From Megamonas sp. UBA1796 (lineage in GTDB: Bacteria; Bacillota; Negativicutes; Selenomonadales; Selenomonadaceae), in NCBI GenBank assembly GCA_002319795.1, contig DCFU01000008.1, positions 32,354 to 95,864 of the forward strand: DNA of 63,511 nucleotides. The letters are read 5' to 3'. Shown here in pieces: positions 36,314 to 45,447 of this stretch (position 1 is the stretch's first letter; the number at the start of each line of letters is the position of its first letter). A model generated the notes under the pieces. The model was not told where the DNA came from and made no database searches. It saw only the letters and a list, made by a program, of their open reading frames with translations. The translations under genes and the position numbers were made by a program.

Positions 36314-37152
36314 ACCTCCGCCTCCTCAATGTCAAATGGATTATCCGCAATCTCTTTGGCCGTAGCCTTATATAATTCGTCCAAAAACTGCGTTTGAAAC
36401 CTCCCGGGGCCATCCACTTGTCTTTCCGCACGGTATCCTGCCAAATTATAAACTGCCGAAGCCGTCAAGGCAGCAATAAAAGGAGATGCCATACTCAGAT
36501 AAACCGCCATAACCCCTCCTAATGAGCACCCTGCACCTGTGATTTTTTCAAAGAAATGTGATCCCCCGTGAGAAAAAACCTGTACCGTACCATTTGTTAT
36601 GAAATCTGTTTCCCCTGACACAGCAACCGCGCCACCTGTCCATTTCGCCAAGGCTATAGCTGCAGCTTTAGCCGCAATAACAGAATCTGTAGAATCAACT
36701 CCCCGGACTTTGGACTGCTGGATTCCTCCCTCTAAATCCCACAAGCCAGCCAAGGCGATGATTTCCGATGCATTCCCTTTGATTACACTGGGCTTATATT
36801 CCTTAAACTGAAGCAATAACCTCGTACGAAGTTCTCCAATGCCAATCGCAACAGGATCCAACACCCAAGGTTTTCCTGCCTCATACAAAGCTTTAGCGGT
36901 TCTAGGCAAGGTCTCTTCATAAATTGGAAAAAGAGTACCTACATTAATATAGGTTGCACCCCCTGCCTTCGCTAAAAATTCTCCCTCATCCGGCAAATAA
37001 ACCATAGCGGCTGATCCTCCAACTGCCAGTTGGGCATTAGCTACAAAATTGATTGTTACACTATTGGTAATAGATCCTGCCATTGGGTTTGTTTTTTTTA
37101 CTTTTTCAACTGCCTGCACGATTTCTTGTTGAATTTCCTCTTTGTCAATCAT
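36310..37152 (-). CDS. thiM: Hydroxyethylthiazole kinase
   Basis: 280 residues of the ribokinase-like ThiM family: SITNSVTINFVANAQLAVGG, LDPVAIG, VIKGNASEIIAL, GVDSTDS, and the catalytic ITGAGCSLGGVMAVYL near the C-terminus. It phosphorylates the thiazole alcohol of thiamine. It is the first gene of thiM-(YkoF-like)-thiE, and the leader carries a TPP riboswitch and terminator. The set looks like salvage, as thiC/thiG are absent here. Confidence 0.93.
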   Translation of the reverse strand: MIDKEEIQQEIVQAVEKVKKTNPMAGSITNSVTINFVANAQLAVGGSAAMVYLPDEGEFLAKAGGATYINVGTLFPIYEETLPRTAKALYEAGKPWVLDPVAIGIGELRTRLLLQFKEYKPSVIKGNASEIIALAGLWDLEGGIQQSKVRGVDSTDSVIAAKAAAIALAKWTGGAVAVSGETDFITNGTVQVFSHGGSHFFEKITGAGCSLGGVMAVYLSMASPFIAALTASAVYNLAGYRAERQVDGPGRFQTQFLDELYKATAKEIADNPFDIEEAEV

Positions 37153-37231
37153 TTTCTCATCTTACTCTCCATTCGTATTGATCTTCCCAACGTATACAAC
37201 CATATAAACACGTATCTCATCATGCAAATAA

Positions 37232-37265
37232 AAAAGACACTTGCTGAATTTGGCAAGCATCTTTT
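37232..37265 (-). terminator. Riboswitch-controlled terminator before thiM
   Basis: On the minus strand AAAAGATGCTTGC pairs with GCAAGTGTCTTTT through 13 pairs (two G-U), with an eight-base loop, then a T run. It follows the TPP aptamer directly, so TPP binding should favour this hairpin. Confidence 0.88.
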
Positions 37266-37277
37266 GCAACACACTAT

Positions 37278-37354
37278 TACTTCCCTACGTCAGTATTAAC
37301 TAACAGGTTCAAAGGGTCAGGTTCTGCCTTCTCAACTCCTAAGAGTCCCCCCAT
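37278..37354 (-). ncRNA. TPP (THI box) riboswitch aptamer
   Basis: Read on the minus strand the region has a GGGG start, the TTGAGAAGG segment (CTGAGA-like), the diagnostic GACCCTTTGAACCTG core and a closing ACGTAGGGA. These are the conserved parts of the thiamine pyrophosphate riboswitch. It lies about 130 bases before thiM. A TTGACA box at 37396-37401 is the probable -35 of its promoter. Confidence 0.93.
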
Positions 37355-37579
37355 AATCTATTCATTTTTTATAACGTACCACTTATTACCTGCCCTGTCA
37401 ATATACAAGTCTTATCATAGAAAAGCTTATCCATTGGCAGCTTGCTTAGCCAGACCATAAAAACACCACTCTCCATAGGTTATACTCAAAAATCTTATCA
37501 GTAATCTTGTCTATCACAAGATAAAAGCTTTATTTATTAAAAATCATATAATTATTTTCTTTGTTTTGTTATTTTTTTG

Positions 37580-37628
37580 TTGAACATGCCCTGATTATCT
37601 TTTATAATAGAAAACAAGATTATCTTTT
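37580..37628 (+). promoter_or_regulatory. Promoter of the DeoR-family gene with a repeated GATTATCTTTT
   Basis: TTGAAC (37580-37585) and TATAAT (37603-37608) are 17 bases apart. The 11-base sequence GATTATCTTTT occurs at 37593-37603 and again at 37618-37628, on both sides of the -10 and start region, as expected for an autoregulatory site. Upstream, 37552-37579 is T-rich with TTTTCTTTG and resembles the repeat before rhaB. Confidence 0.6.
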
Positions 37629-37643
37629 GGGAGTGATATTATT

Positions 37644-38399
37644 ATGCTTGGTATAGAACGGCGCCGCAAAATTATGGAAAAATTAACACAGGACCGTAAG
37701 GTTTATGTATCCGACCTCAGTAAGTATTTTCAGGTCACAGAAGAAACTGTCCGGCGCGATCTGGAAAAACTTGAGAACCAGGATTTACTCCGCCGCAGTT
37801 ACGGAGGTGCCGTGCTTAATGAGCATACCAGCGAAGACCTTTCCTTTATAAAACGCACAACCATCAACAGTGACGACAAGGAACGCATTGCCGAAAAGGC
37901 CTCCGACCTCATCAGCGACGGCGATACTATCATGGTCGATTCCAGCACAACTTGTCTCGCACTGCTCCAGCATCTCAAACAAAAAAAAGATCTTACAATC
38001 ATCACAAACTCCATCCGTCTGGTAAACGATTTCGTAAATTCACCATTCACCATGATATCAAGTGGCGGCATCTTACGCTCCCACTCTTTTGCCCTAACGG
38101 GCACTGCCGCCTGCGCCACCCTCAGAAAGTACTATGTCGACCTTGCTATCATCAGCTGCAAGGGCATCGATCGTGAAAAGGGCCTCATGGAATCCAACGA
38201 GGAAGAAAGCGAAATCAAGCAGATTATGATTGGGCAGGCAAAAAAATCCATTCTGCTCGCCGATCATTCCAAATTTGGTAAAACTGCCTTTATCAAGACT
38301 TGTGATTTTTCTACACTCTCCGGTGTCGTAACAGATATGGACCCTGGCGAGAATTGGACAGAATTCTTTTCTAAGCAGCAGATTAAATTGCTTTTTTAA
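37644..38399 (+). CDS. DeoR/GlpR-family repressor, probably of rhamnose use
   Basis: 251 residues. The N-terminal DeoR helix-turn-helix has RRRKIMEKL, VSDLSKYFQVTEETVRRDLE and LLRRSYGGAV. The sugar-phosphate-sensing domain has DGDTIMVDSSTT, ITNSIRLVN, SSGGILR, KGIDREKGLMESNEEE and LLADHSKFGK. DeoR proteins often answer to a phosphorylated sugar; rhamnulose-1-phosphate is the likely ligand because the rha operon lies next to it. GGGAGTG precedes the ATG. Confidence 0.88.
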   Translation: MLGIERRRKIMEKLTQDRKVYVSDLSKYFQVTEETVRRDLEKLENQDLLRRSYGGAVLNEHTSEDLSFIKRTTINSDDKERIAEKASDLISDGDTIMVDSSTTCLALLQHLKQKKDLTIITNSIRLVNDFVNSPFTMISSGGILRSHSFALTGTAACATLRKYYVDLAIISCKGIDREKGLMESNEEESEIKQIMIGQAKKSILLADHSKFGKTAFIKTCDFSTLSGVVTDMDPGENWTEFFSKQQIKLLF

Positions 38400-38437
38400 T
38401 CTTGCTTATAAAAAAAAGCTTCGACACCGATTTTATC

Positions 38438-38651
38438 AAAAGCTGCCCCTCATAAGTTAGACCTAAAAATCTAACTTATGGGGGGCAGCTTTTGTATGGC
38501 AAAATATGGTTATGCGTTCAAGAAACAAATCATTGTTCCAATGGTTTATGGTGAAGCACTCACCACTATAGCACTTGTCGAGGCACTTAATCATGTTGGT
38601 AGCTTAATATATGGATATCTCCTTCCTATGAATTTTAATTTACTACCTTAA
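38438..38651 (+). mobile_element. Relic of an IS3-family (IS150-type) insertion sequence
   Basis: TCTAACTTATGGGGGGCAGC (from 38470) resembles the terminal repeat of IS150-type elements. An inverted copy lies just to the left (38438-38461), making a 24-bp hairpin with one wobble pair and an eight-base loop. An ATG at 38496 then opens 51 codons starting MAKYGYAFKKQI, like the first helix of IS3 OrfA proteins (MAKYSxEFKK), before the frame runs into the rhamnosidase end. The rest of the transposase is gone. Confidence 0.65.
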
Positions 38652-41283
38652 ATTTCACTACATATTCGCCCGAACCAGTCTTCGTCTCATAGCCGTTTTT
38701 TAGCAGCGAAAAGGTCAAACCATCTGGTTCAATAATTTCGCTCACATTGTTCAGTCTTAATTGCGCTGTCGTGTTTACTGGTACGATAATTTTTACACAA
38801 CCTGTATTTCCATCAATCTGCCAATGGATTTCCACTTTACCATAAACACTTTTATATGACGCTTTAGCATAAGAAAGTCCGCCGCCAAAAAGCGGCCGAA
38901 ATAAGATATTTTGATACCCCGGATGACTCTCATCAATTTCCAGTCCGGCTGCCGCACGATAAAGCCATTCACCAATAGCTCCATAAGCATAATGATTAAA
39001 TGAATTCATATCTGCACTCCACATTGTGCCATCCGGTTTTAATCCATCCCAATGCTCCCAAATGGTCGTTGCGCCGTGTTTAACCTGATAAAGCCAGGAT
39101 GGGAAGTCTTCCTTCAACAACAGCTTCCAGGCTTCCTGTATATAGCCATTTTGGCTTAGTGCATGACAAATATAAGGCGTTCCTACAAAACCCGTAACAA
39201 GATGTCCACCTTCCTTCCGGATCAGCTCCACGAGTCTTTTTGCAATTTTTGCGCGATATTTGTCTTCAACAAGATTAAAATACAACGATATAACATGTGC
39301 GGTCTGCGTCTGCGCTATAAGATTACCTGCTGCGTCAAAAAAATTGTTGCGGTATTGCTGCACGATTTGCTTGTAACGAGTTTCATAAACCGCAGCATCA
39401 CTTTTTCGACCAACAGCCTTTGCCATCTTTGCAAACAACCCGGTTGAATATGCATAGTAGGCTGAACAAACAAGTTCATTCGGCGTGGCGCCAAAATAAC
39501 TGCCTGGTTCTGCATCAAGTGCTACCCAGTCGCCAAACTGCAGCTTATAATGCCAAATGCCTTTGTCATCTGCATGAGAGTGCATAAAATCTATCCACTT
39601 TTTCATGGAATCATATTGCTGATGAATAATCCCAGTATCACCAAAGGTCAGATACATCGACCATGGTAAAACAACCGCAGCATCTGCCCAAGCCGTCGCT
39701 GAATCCGTTCCCTGATTCATAAAAGTATCTTTTTCCGAATAGCCCGTCAACACATCCGGCACGACATGTGGTACCCCGCCCTCTGGCGTTTGATCCGCTA
39801 CAACATCCTGAAGCCATTTTTCATAAAACGCATATGTATTCATAAGATAACAGGCTGTTCGACTAAAAATCTGCGCATCTCCCGTCCATCCCAAACGCTC
39901 ATCGCGTTGTGGACAATCCGTCGGTACATCGAGAAAATTCCCTTTGAGCCCCCACAGAATGTTGTGTTGAAGTTGATTGATATCTGAATTTGAACACTCA
40001 AAAAATCCCGTTTGTTCCATAACCGAATGCACAGTACAAGCCACAAAATTTTCCATCCGCGGTGTTCCTGGCCAGGATACAATCTGTGCATATTGAAACC
40101 CCTGATAGGTAAAATTAGGATGATACCGTTCCGTACCACTACCATTGCAAGTATATTCAATTGTCTCTTTTGCTGCGCGCAAGTTCGCAAAGTATGCATT
40201 ACCGTCTCCATCCAATACTTCAAAGCATTTAAGAATAACCCTGTCCCCAGCTTTACCGTTGACAGAAAACTCTATCCACCCCGTCATATTTTGGCCAAAA
40301 TCAACAACTGCCTCTCCTTTTGGCGTCTGAAAAATGCGTTTTGGCTTTAGACAATCATTTATACCTGCCTTTGAAGCATACTGCGGTGAAAGAATACTTG
40401 TATCACCCGATATAATTTGTACACTATGCCATTCTTTGTCATTAAACCCAAGATCATTCCAGCCCGGCTTTTCTAGGCGTGCATCATAAATTTCACCATC
40501 ATAAATTTCCGAAAAAATGACAGGACTATCCGTTCCCCGCCAATTTTCATCTGTAGAAAAAACTTTCTCACTGCCATCCTGATATTTTACATGAAGCTCT
40601 GCCAAAAAAGCAGTCTGCTTACCATAGATATTCCGAATATGATTAAAGCTCATCAATCCTTTATACCAACCAGCACCAAGATGTGCACCAAGAGCATTTG
40701 CTCCTTTTTTCACTAGACTTGTCACATCATAGGTCTGATACATAAGATGCTTATGATAAGATGTCCAGCCTGGTGTCATTTCATCCGTGCCAACTCGCTG
40801 CCCATTGATAAAAAAATGATATAAACCAAAAGCCGTTGCATAGACACTAGCTGACTTAATTTCTTTTTCCAAGGAAATTTCCCGGCGAAGATATGTCCCC
40901 TTAGAGTTATCGACATCCTTTTCCGTCTCTGCTGAAATGAACTTCGCCCGCCATGCATTGTCAATAACACCACTAAGAAAAGTTACCGGCACCGACCACG
41001 TACTCCAAACGCCTTTCATATTTTGCGCCTTTATGCGAATAAAATAGCGCTGTGCCGTCCGAAGCTCTAGCGCGAGCAATATACCAGCTGATGCACCGGA
41101 TAAAACCATGCCGCTATCATACAAAATGCAGCTAAATATTTTATCCAATGATACCTGAATTTCATAGGCCGACTGGCAGCTGTTTCTCTCATCACTTACC
41201 ATCTGCCAGGAAATACTTGGTGCTCTTACAAGCCCTGCCACCTCATTCATATAATTTAATTTCACTTTTATTACCTTAAACAT
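38635..41283 (-). CDS. Alpha-L-rhamnosidase, family GH78
   Basis: 882 residues: N-terminal beta domains with RAPSISWQM and MTPGWTSYHKHLMYQTYDVT, then the catalytic (alpha/alpha)6 barrel with DVPTDCPQRDERLGWTGDAQ, the GH78 hallmark including acidic catalytic residues, and TTIWEHWDGLKPDG. No signal peptide is visible, so it acts in the cytoplasm on small imported rhamnosides. It is the last gene of the rha operon and frees L-rhamnose for rhaM-A-B-D. Its 3' end touches an IS3 relic but the reading frame looks complete. Confidence 0.94.
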   Translation of the reverse strand: MFKVIKVKLNYMNEVAGLVRAPSISWQMVSDERNSCQSAYEIQVSLDKIFSCILYDSGMVLSGASAGILLALELRTAQRYFIRIKAQNMKGVWSTWSVPVTFLSGVIDNAWRAKFISAETEKDVDNSKGTYLRREISLEKEIKSASVYATAFGLYHFFINGQRVGTDEMTPGWTSYHKHLMYQTYDVTSLVKKGANALGAHLGAGWYKGLMSFNHIRNIYGKQTAFLAELHVKYQDGSEKVFSTDENWRGTDSPVIFSEIYDGEIYDARLEKPGWNDLGFNDKEWHSVQIISGDTSILSPQYASKAGINDCLKPKRIFQTPKGEAVVDFGQNMTGWIEFSVNGKAGDRVILKCFEVLDGDGNAYFANLRAAKETIEYTCNGSGTERYHPNFTYQGFQYAQIVSWPGTPRMENFVACTVHSVMEQTGFFECSNSDINQLQHNILWGLKGNFLDVPTDCPQRDERLGWTGDAQIFSRTACYLMNTYAFYEKWLQDVVADQTPEGGVPHVVPDVLTGYSEKDTFMNQGTDSATAWADAAVVLPWSMYLTFGDTGIIHQQYDSMKKWIDFMHSHADDKGIWHYKLQFGDWVALDAEPGSYFGATPNELVCSAYYAYSTGLFAKMAKAVGRKSDAAVYETRYKQIVQQYRNNFFDAAGNLIAQTQTAHVISLYFNLVEDKYRAKIAKRLVELIRKEGGHLVTGFVGTPYICHALSQNGYIQEAWKLLLKEDFPSWLYQVKHGATTIWEHWDGLKPDGTMWSADMNSFNHYAYGAIGEWLYRAAAGLEIDESHPGYQNILFRPLFGGGLSYAKASYKSVYGKVEIHWQIDGNTGCVKIIVPVNTTAQLRLNNVSEIIEPDGLTFSLLKNGYETKTGSGEYVVKFKVVN

Positions 41284-41406
41284 AGCATGGCCTTCTTTTG
41301 CTCTTACTGGCAGATTTTCTATTCTAAATAAGACGAAACTAAAAAAATAAAATATTCATTATTTTTTATTGAAATGGATTTATGCAATACACATTATATA
41401 GAAAAT

Positions 41407-41724
41407 TCATGCCAAATAGAATACCTGCTGCAGTTGTGGCTGCGCCCCAGTCTGCGGATCCATCTCCATGACCATAACATCTTTCATATATTCATTCCAC
41501 TGGTCAACGACATGGCTCTCCGCCTGTTGTTTTTCAGCAAAAATTATCCCTTTTTCGCACTCAAAATAGCCGAAAAGCTCGTTACCAACATTCCATATAG
41601 AATAATTTACAATACCTGCTTCTTTCAAAACCGCCTTCATTTCCGGCCATATATTTGCATGACGTTTTTTATATTCCGCCAGTTTCCCTTCTTTTACTAC
41701 AGCCTTCCAGGCAAAACGTTCCAT
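41407..41724 (-). CDS. rhaM: L-rhamnose mutarotase
   Basis: 105 residues, the normal RhaM length: FAWKAVVKEGKLAEYKKRHA with the catalytic His, IWPEMKAVLKEAGIVNYSIW, VDQWNEYMKDVM. It converts beta- to alpha-L-rhamnose for the isomerase. The start at 41724 follows AAGGAG; a frame from 41748 is longer than the family. Confidence 0.93.
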   Translation of the reverse strand: MERFAWKAVVKEGKLAEYKKRHANIWPEMKAVLKEAGIVNYSIWNVGNELFGYFECEKGIIFAEKQQAESHVVDQWNEYMKDVMVMEMDPQTGAQPQLQQVFYLA

Positions 41725-41786
41725 TTCTACCACTCCTTTAATATCCAAACAGGGACAGTAACTGCTATCCCTGTTTTTTCATGAAA

Positions 41787-43115
41787 TCAATGCGAATGCT
41801 TTAGTTCACATGTTACAAGATTGCCATCATCATCCACTTCGTTGCCATATCTTTCCTTGGTGATTTCATCCAGAGTCTTGCCGCGATCATCGCCGCCCCA
41901 AATTGAACCAGCCACCCAGCTGACTGCGACGAAAGCAATCATAAGGCCAGCCGCCACCTGGAAGCCAATCGTCTCCATGATAATTGGCACCGCAAATCCC
42001 CAGATAGCTGCCACAAAACGCGTAACAAAGAAAGTAAAGCCTTGTGCAGTTGCCCGATAGCGAACCGGAAACAGTTCCGAACTCCAAAGCTGATAGAATT
42101 GCTGCTGCATAGAAAATCCCCAAACAATCGTAAAGAAGAACAACATCCATGTCTGCAACAGATCAGCTGGCAGAACCCACACCACCCAACTAATCATTCC
42201 GAGGCCGGAAAAAATTGCATAGATTTTGCGACGATTGAATCGATCCGCTGTATACATAAAAATCACTGTTGTGACAATACAGACTGCAAAGTTCAGGCAA
42301 GTCAGCAAAAGCCCCATAGTATTGCTCAATTTTCCGACATGTTCATAGATATACGGCATAAAGAAACCATTTGTGCTGGCTGCAATGTTCCAAAGTGTAT
42401 ATACACAGCAGCAAAGGACAACTGTACGCAAGCTGCGGCCGCGCAACAAATCTGTATAGGTAACCTTCTTATGCTTGCCCTGTGCAATAAGTTCGGCTTC
42501 TTTTTTCTTAGCAGCCTCCCACTCACCGGATTCCGGCATCTTGAGACGCTGGTACCAAATCCAGGCCGCAACCACAATCAGATGAGCAAAAATAATACGA
42601 TTGCCCAAAAGACCAAAAGCCGCGTTGAGCGGTATGGATGCAGCAAATACAACAACCGGTCCAAGCATCCAGGCAATCTGCGCCGACCCACAATGCTTTG
42701 CCCTGTTCTTAGCCGGGGCTTCCTCCGCAATGAAGGTCCAGGAAGCTACAACATCTGCACCTACCATTAGACCAATGATGACATATCCCAGCAAAAACAT
42801 GGGATAATTCGTTGCAAGACAAATGATTGCCACACCAATCATATAAATTAAAAGTGCCCAGTTATAAACAAATTTTCTTCCATACTTATCACAGATTTTC
42901 CCGCCAATAAGCGCACCAATAGCCGCTCCACCAGTATTTGACGACAAAGCCGCCAAGAGTCCCATCTGTACACTGCTCATCCCTAGGTAATCCTGCCACA
43001 TACTAAGCCCTGATGCTCCCGCCACAATCGAACCGGCATCGATGTAACTAATAAATCCGGCGATCAGCGTTTTTTTCCATGAAGACATATGATAGTCCAT
43101 TTCTACGTTGAACAT
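41787..43115 (-). CDS. MFS sugar transporter, probably for L-rhamnose or rhamnosides
   Basis: 442 residues with 12 membrane helices of the sugar porter-like MFS type. DKYGRKFVYNW follows helix 2 and TADRFNRRKIYAI lies between helices 8 and 9. It sits inside the rha operon between rhaD and rhaM, so rhamnose or a rhamnose-containing disaccharide is the likely substrate. It is not RhaT, RhaY or the ABC type. A cytoplasmic rhamnosidase in the same operon suggests it may import small rhamnosides. Confidence 0.88.
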   Translation of the reverse strand: MFNVEMDYHMSSWKKTLIAGFISYIDAGSIVAGASGLSMWQDYLGMSSVQMGLLAALSSNTGGAAIGALIGGKICDKYGRKFVYNWALLIYMIGVAIICLATNYPMFLLGYVIIGLMVGADVVASWTFIAEEAPAKNRAKHCGSAQIAWMLGPVVVFAASIPLNAAFGLLGNRIIFAHLIVVAAWIWYQRLKMPESGEWEAAKKKEAELIAQGKHKKVTYTDLLRGRSLRTVVLCCCVYTLWNIAASTNGFFMPYIYEHVGKLSNTMGLLLTCLNFAVCIVTTVIFMYTADRFNRRKIYAIFSGLGMISWVVWVLPADLLQTWMLFFFTIVWGFSMQQQFYQLWSSELFPVRYRATAQGFTFFVTRFVAAIWGFAVPIIMETIGFQVAAGLMIAFVAVSWVAGSIWGGDDRGKTLDEITKERYGNEVDDDGNLVTCELKHSH

Positions 43116-43324
43116 GAGTATAACCTTCCCTTCATTTTAGGATAATTGCTTATAAAAAATTCCATTTTAGAAGAATCTTCTAACTATTTTTTAAAAAAAC
43201 AATTTCTATATATTCTCGTCAAAGGAAAATACTGCCTGGCAAGACCCCAGCAGCAGTCTAACCTTATCTTCCCCTGACGAACAAAACTTTAAAGACAGCA
43301 AATTTTAGTTTCCAATTTGCACTA

Positions 43325-44143
43325 TCACTCCAAAAATTCCGTATTTAAATCAATGTCAAATTCCCTGGCCAAATCCAAAAACCCTTGCTTCGAAATGGTT
43401 TGCTGTTTGCCGCCCATAGCACGAACTTTTACATAGATGGAAGCTGCTTTCTCCACGGTATCCATAAGACCAAAAGCCTCATCGAAATCATCTCCGCAAA
43501 CAAACATGCCATGGTGAGCCCATATGACGACTCGATACTTTTTCATAAGTTTCCCGGTTGCATCTGCAATTGCTTTACCACCTGGCACCATCCAAGGAGT
43601 GATACCAATGCCTTCTGGAAAAATAACCGGATTCTCCGTCGCCATTTCCCACAACTCACGCGTAAAGATTTTATCCTCCAGGGGCAGCACAAACGTAAGC
43701 GCAATCGTATTGGCTGGATGCGCATGATAAATCACGCGGTTTCTGCCTTGTGTAAGGTCTTTTTTAATGGCATGATTTGCAAGATGCGTGGGCAGTTCAC
43801 TGGTCGGCTGCCCACCTTGCTCAAGCCCCCAGACAATGCCGTATTTTTCACCTTTTTCATTAATTTTCACGATAGCGGTATTATCCTGTGGTGCAAGGAT
43901 GACATTGCGCATATATTTGCCGCTGCCCGTCACAAGAAAATATTCACCCGCCAGACTTGGCACGTTCGTGCCGATATCAAACCATTCCCCTACCGGGTTT
44001 AGTTCAGTCTTTACCGCTTCAATCTCTTCTGACTTGATACGATAGCTCAGATTGCCACCGTTCCTTTCATGCCAGCCTTTTTTGAACGCATCATCCGTCA
44101 AGCGGATGAATCCTTGCATAAACTTTGCTTTTCTGATATCCAT
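43325..44143 (-). CDS. rhaD: Rhamnulose-1-phosphate aldolase
   Basis: 272 residues of the class II aldolase/adducin family: KGWHERNGGNLSYRI, YFLVTGSGKYMRN, the zinc ligands in IYHAHPANTIAL, and VVIWAHHGMFVCGDD with further zinc His. It splits rhamnulose-1-phosphate to dihydroxyacetone phosphate and L-lactaldehyde. The 210-base gap to the MFS gene downstream holds nothing clear. Confidence 0.95.
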   Translation of the reverse strand: MDIRKAKFMQGFIRLTDDAFKKGWHERNGGNLSYRIKSEEIEAVKTELNPVGEWFDIGTNVPSLAGEYFLVTGSGKYMRNVILAPQDNTAIVKINEKGEKYGIVWGLEQGGQPTSELPTHLANHAIKKDLTQGRNRVIYHAHPANTIALTFVLPLEDKIFTRELWEMATENPVIFPEGIGITPWMVPGGKAIADATGKLMKKYRVVIWAHHGMFVCGDDFDEAFGLMDTVEKAASIYVKVRAMGGKQQTISKQGFLDLAREFDIDLNTEFLE

Positions 44144-44172
44144 AATTAAAACCTCGAATCTATTGTTTGATT

Positions 44173-45408
44173 TTATCTCTTAGACAGAACATCCGCTTCA
44201 TATTTTTTCACTTCATTAAACCAGTTCTTGCCTTGCGGCACTCCCTGTTGCGCACAATACATATCCCAAACAGTACCAAAGGGCAGCGTCTTAATTTCTT
44301 CCATCGTTGCCATAAGCTCTGTGAAATCCCCCTCGTCCTGCATCTTCTGCAATTCCCTATTCGGCATCAAAAGACCATAGAGCAACGCTTTTTCCATATT
44401 ACGCATACCAACAACCCATGCCGATATACGATTGATGCTCGCATCAAAGAAATCAAGCCCAATAAATACACGGTTCAAGGCATCGCAGCGTACAAGTTCC
44501 TTACCTATTTCCCTGAGTTCATCATCAAATAGAATGACATGATCGCTGTCCCAGCGTACTGGGCGGCTCACATGCAACGCGAGTCGTTCGTTAAAGAGCA
44601 ACATGGAAGAAATCTTATCAGATACCAACTCTGTAGGATGGAAATGCCCGGTATCTAAAAGTGTCATCAAGCCATTTTTCGCCGCATAGTTCATATAAAA
44701 TTCATGTGATCCTGCAGTATACGATTCAACACCGATACCAAACACCTTTGATTCTACGCAGTCTGCCAGATATTTTTCATCATATTTCTCTGCGAAAATC
44801 GCGTCGAGAGATTCCTTTAGTCGTTTACGAGGACCGAGGCGGTCCGCCGGTACATCTTTATAACCATCCGGCACCCAAACATTGTTCAGGCAGGGCATGC
44901 CAAGCTCCTTACCAAAATACGCGGCAATTTTTCGCGAGACTTTACCATGCTCAATCCAAAAATCCCGGATGCATTTATCCGGATTAGACAATGTAAGATT
45001 ATCGGCTGCTTTAGGATGTGAAAAAAAAGTTGGGTTAAAATCCAGTCCCATATTACGCTCTTTTGCAAAATCCACCCAAGCCTGAAAATGCCTTGGTTCC
45101 AACTTATCGCGGTCTACCTTTTCATTTGTGATGCGATAACTTGCATGCAGATTCAACTTGTGCGTACCTGGAATAAGCGAAAGTGCCATATCTATATCTG
45201 ACATAAGTTCCTCAGGGTTTTTCGCACGGCCTGGATAGTTACCCGTCGTCGAGATTCCTCCCGTAAGTGTATCGGAATCAAATCCCAATACATCATCACC
45301 CTGCCAGCAATGCATAGATACTTTTACCGGAGCAAGTTTTTTTAAGGCTGTTTCTACATCCACACCAAAGGCTGCATATTTTTCTTTTGCTTCATCAAAT
45401 CCAATCAT
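44173..45408 (-). CDS. rhaA: L-rhamnose isomerase
   Basis: 411 residues (E. coli RhaA 419): VSMHCWQGDDVLGFD, GNYPGRAKNPEEL, GLDFNPTFFSHPKA, NVWVPDGYKDVPADR, LLDTGHFHPTE and FIGLDFFDASINR. The His/Asp/Glu metal ligands are in place. It converts L-rhamnose to L-rhamnulose. It starts 40 bases after rhaB. Confidence 0.96.
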   Translation of the reverse strand: MIGFDEAKEKYAAFGVDVETALKKLAPVKVSMHCWQGDDVLGFDSDTLTGGISTTGNYPGRAKNPEELMSDIDMALSLIPGTHKLNLHASYRITNEKVDRDKLEPRHFQAWVDFAKERNMGLDFNPTFFSHPKAADNLTLSNPDKCIRDFWIEHGKVSRKIAAYFGKELGMPCLNNVWVPDGYKDVPADRLGPRKRLKESLDAIFAEKYDEKYLADCVESKVFGIGVESYTAGSHEFYMNYAAKNGLMTLLDTGHFHPTELVSDKISSMLLFNERLALHVSRPVRWDSDHVILFDDELREIGKELVRCDALNRVFIGLDFFDASINRISAWVVGMRNMEKALLYGLLMPNRELQKMQDEGDFTELMATMEEIKTLPFGTVWDMYCAQQGVPQGKNWFNEVKKYEADVLSKR

Positions 45409-45447
45409 CGTTTCTACACCTCTATATAAATATTTAAATCATCAGAT

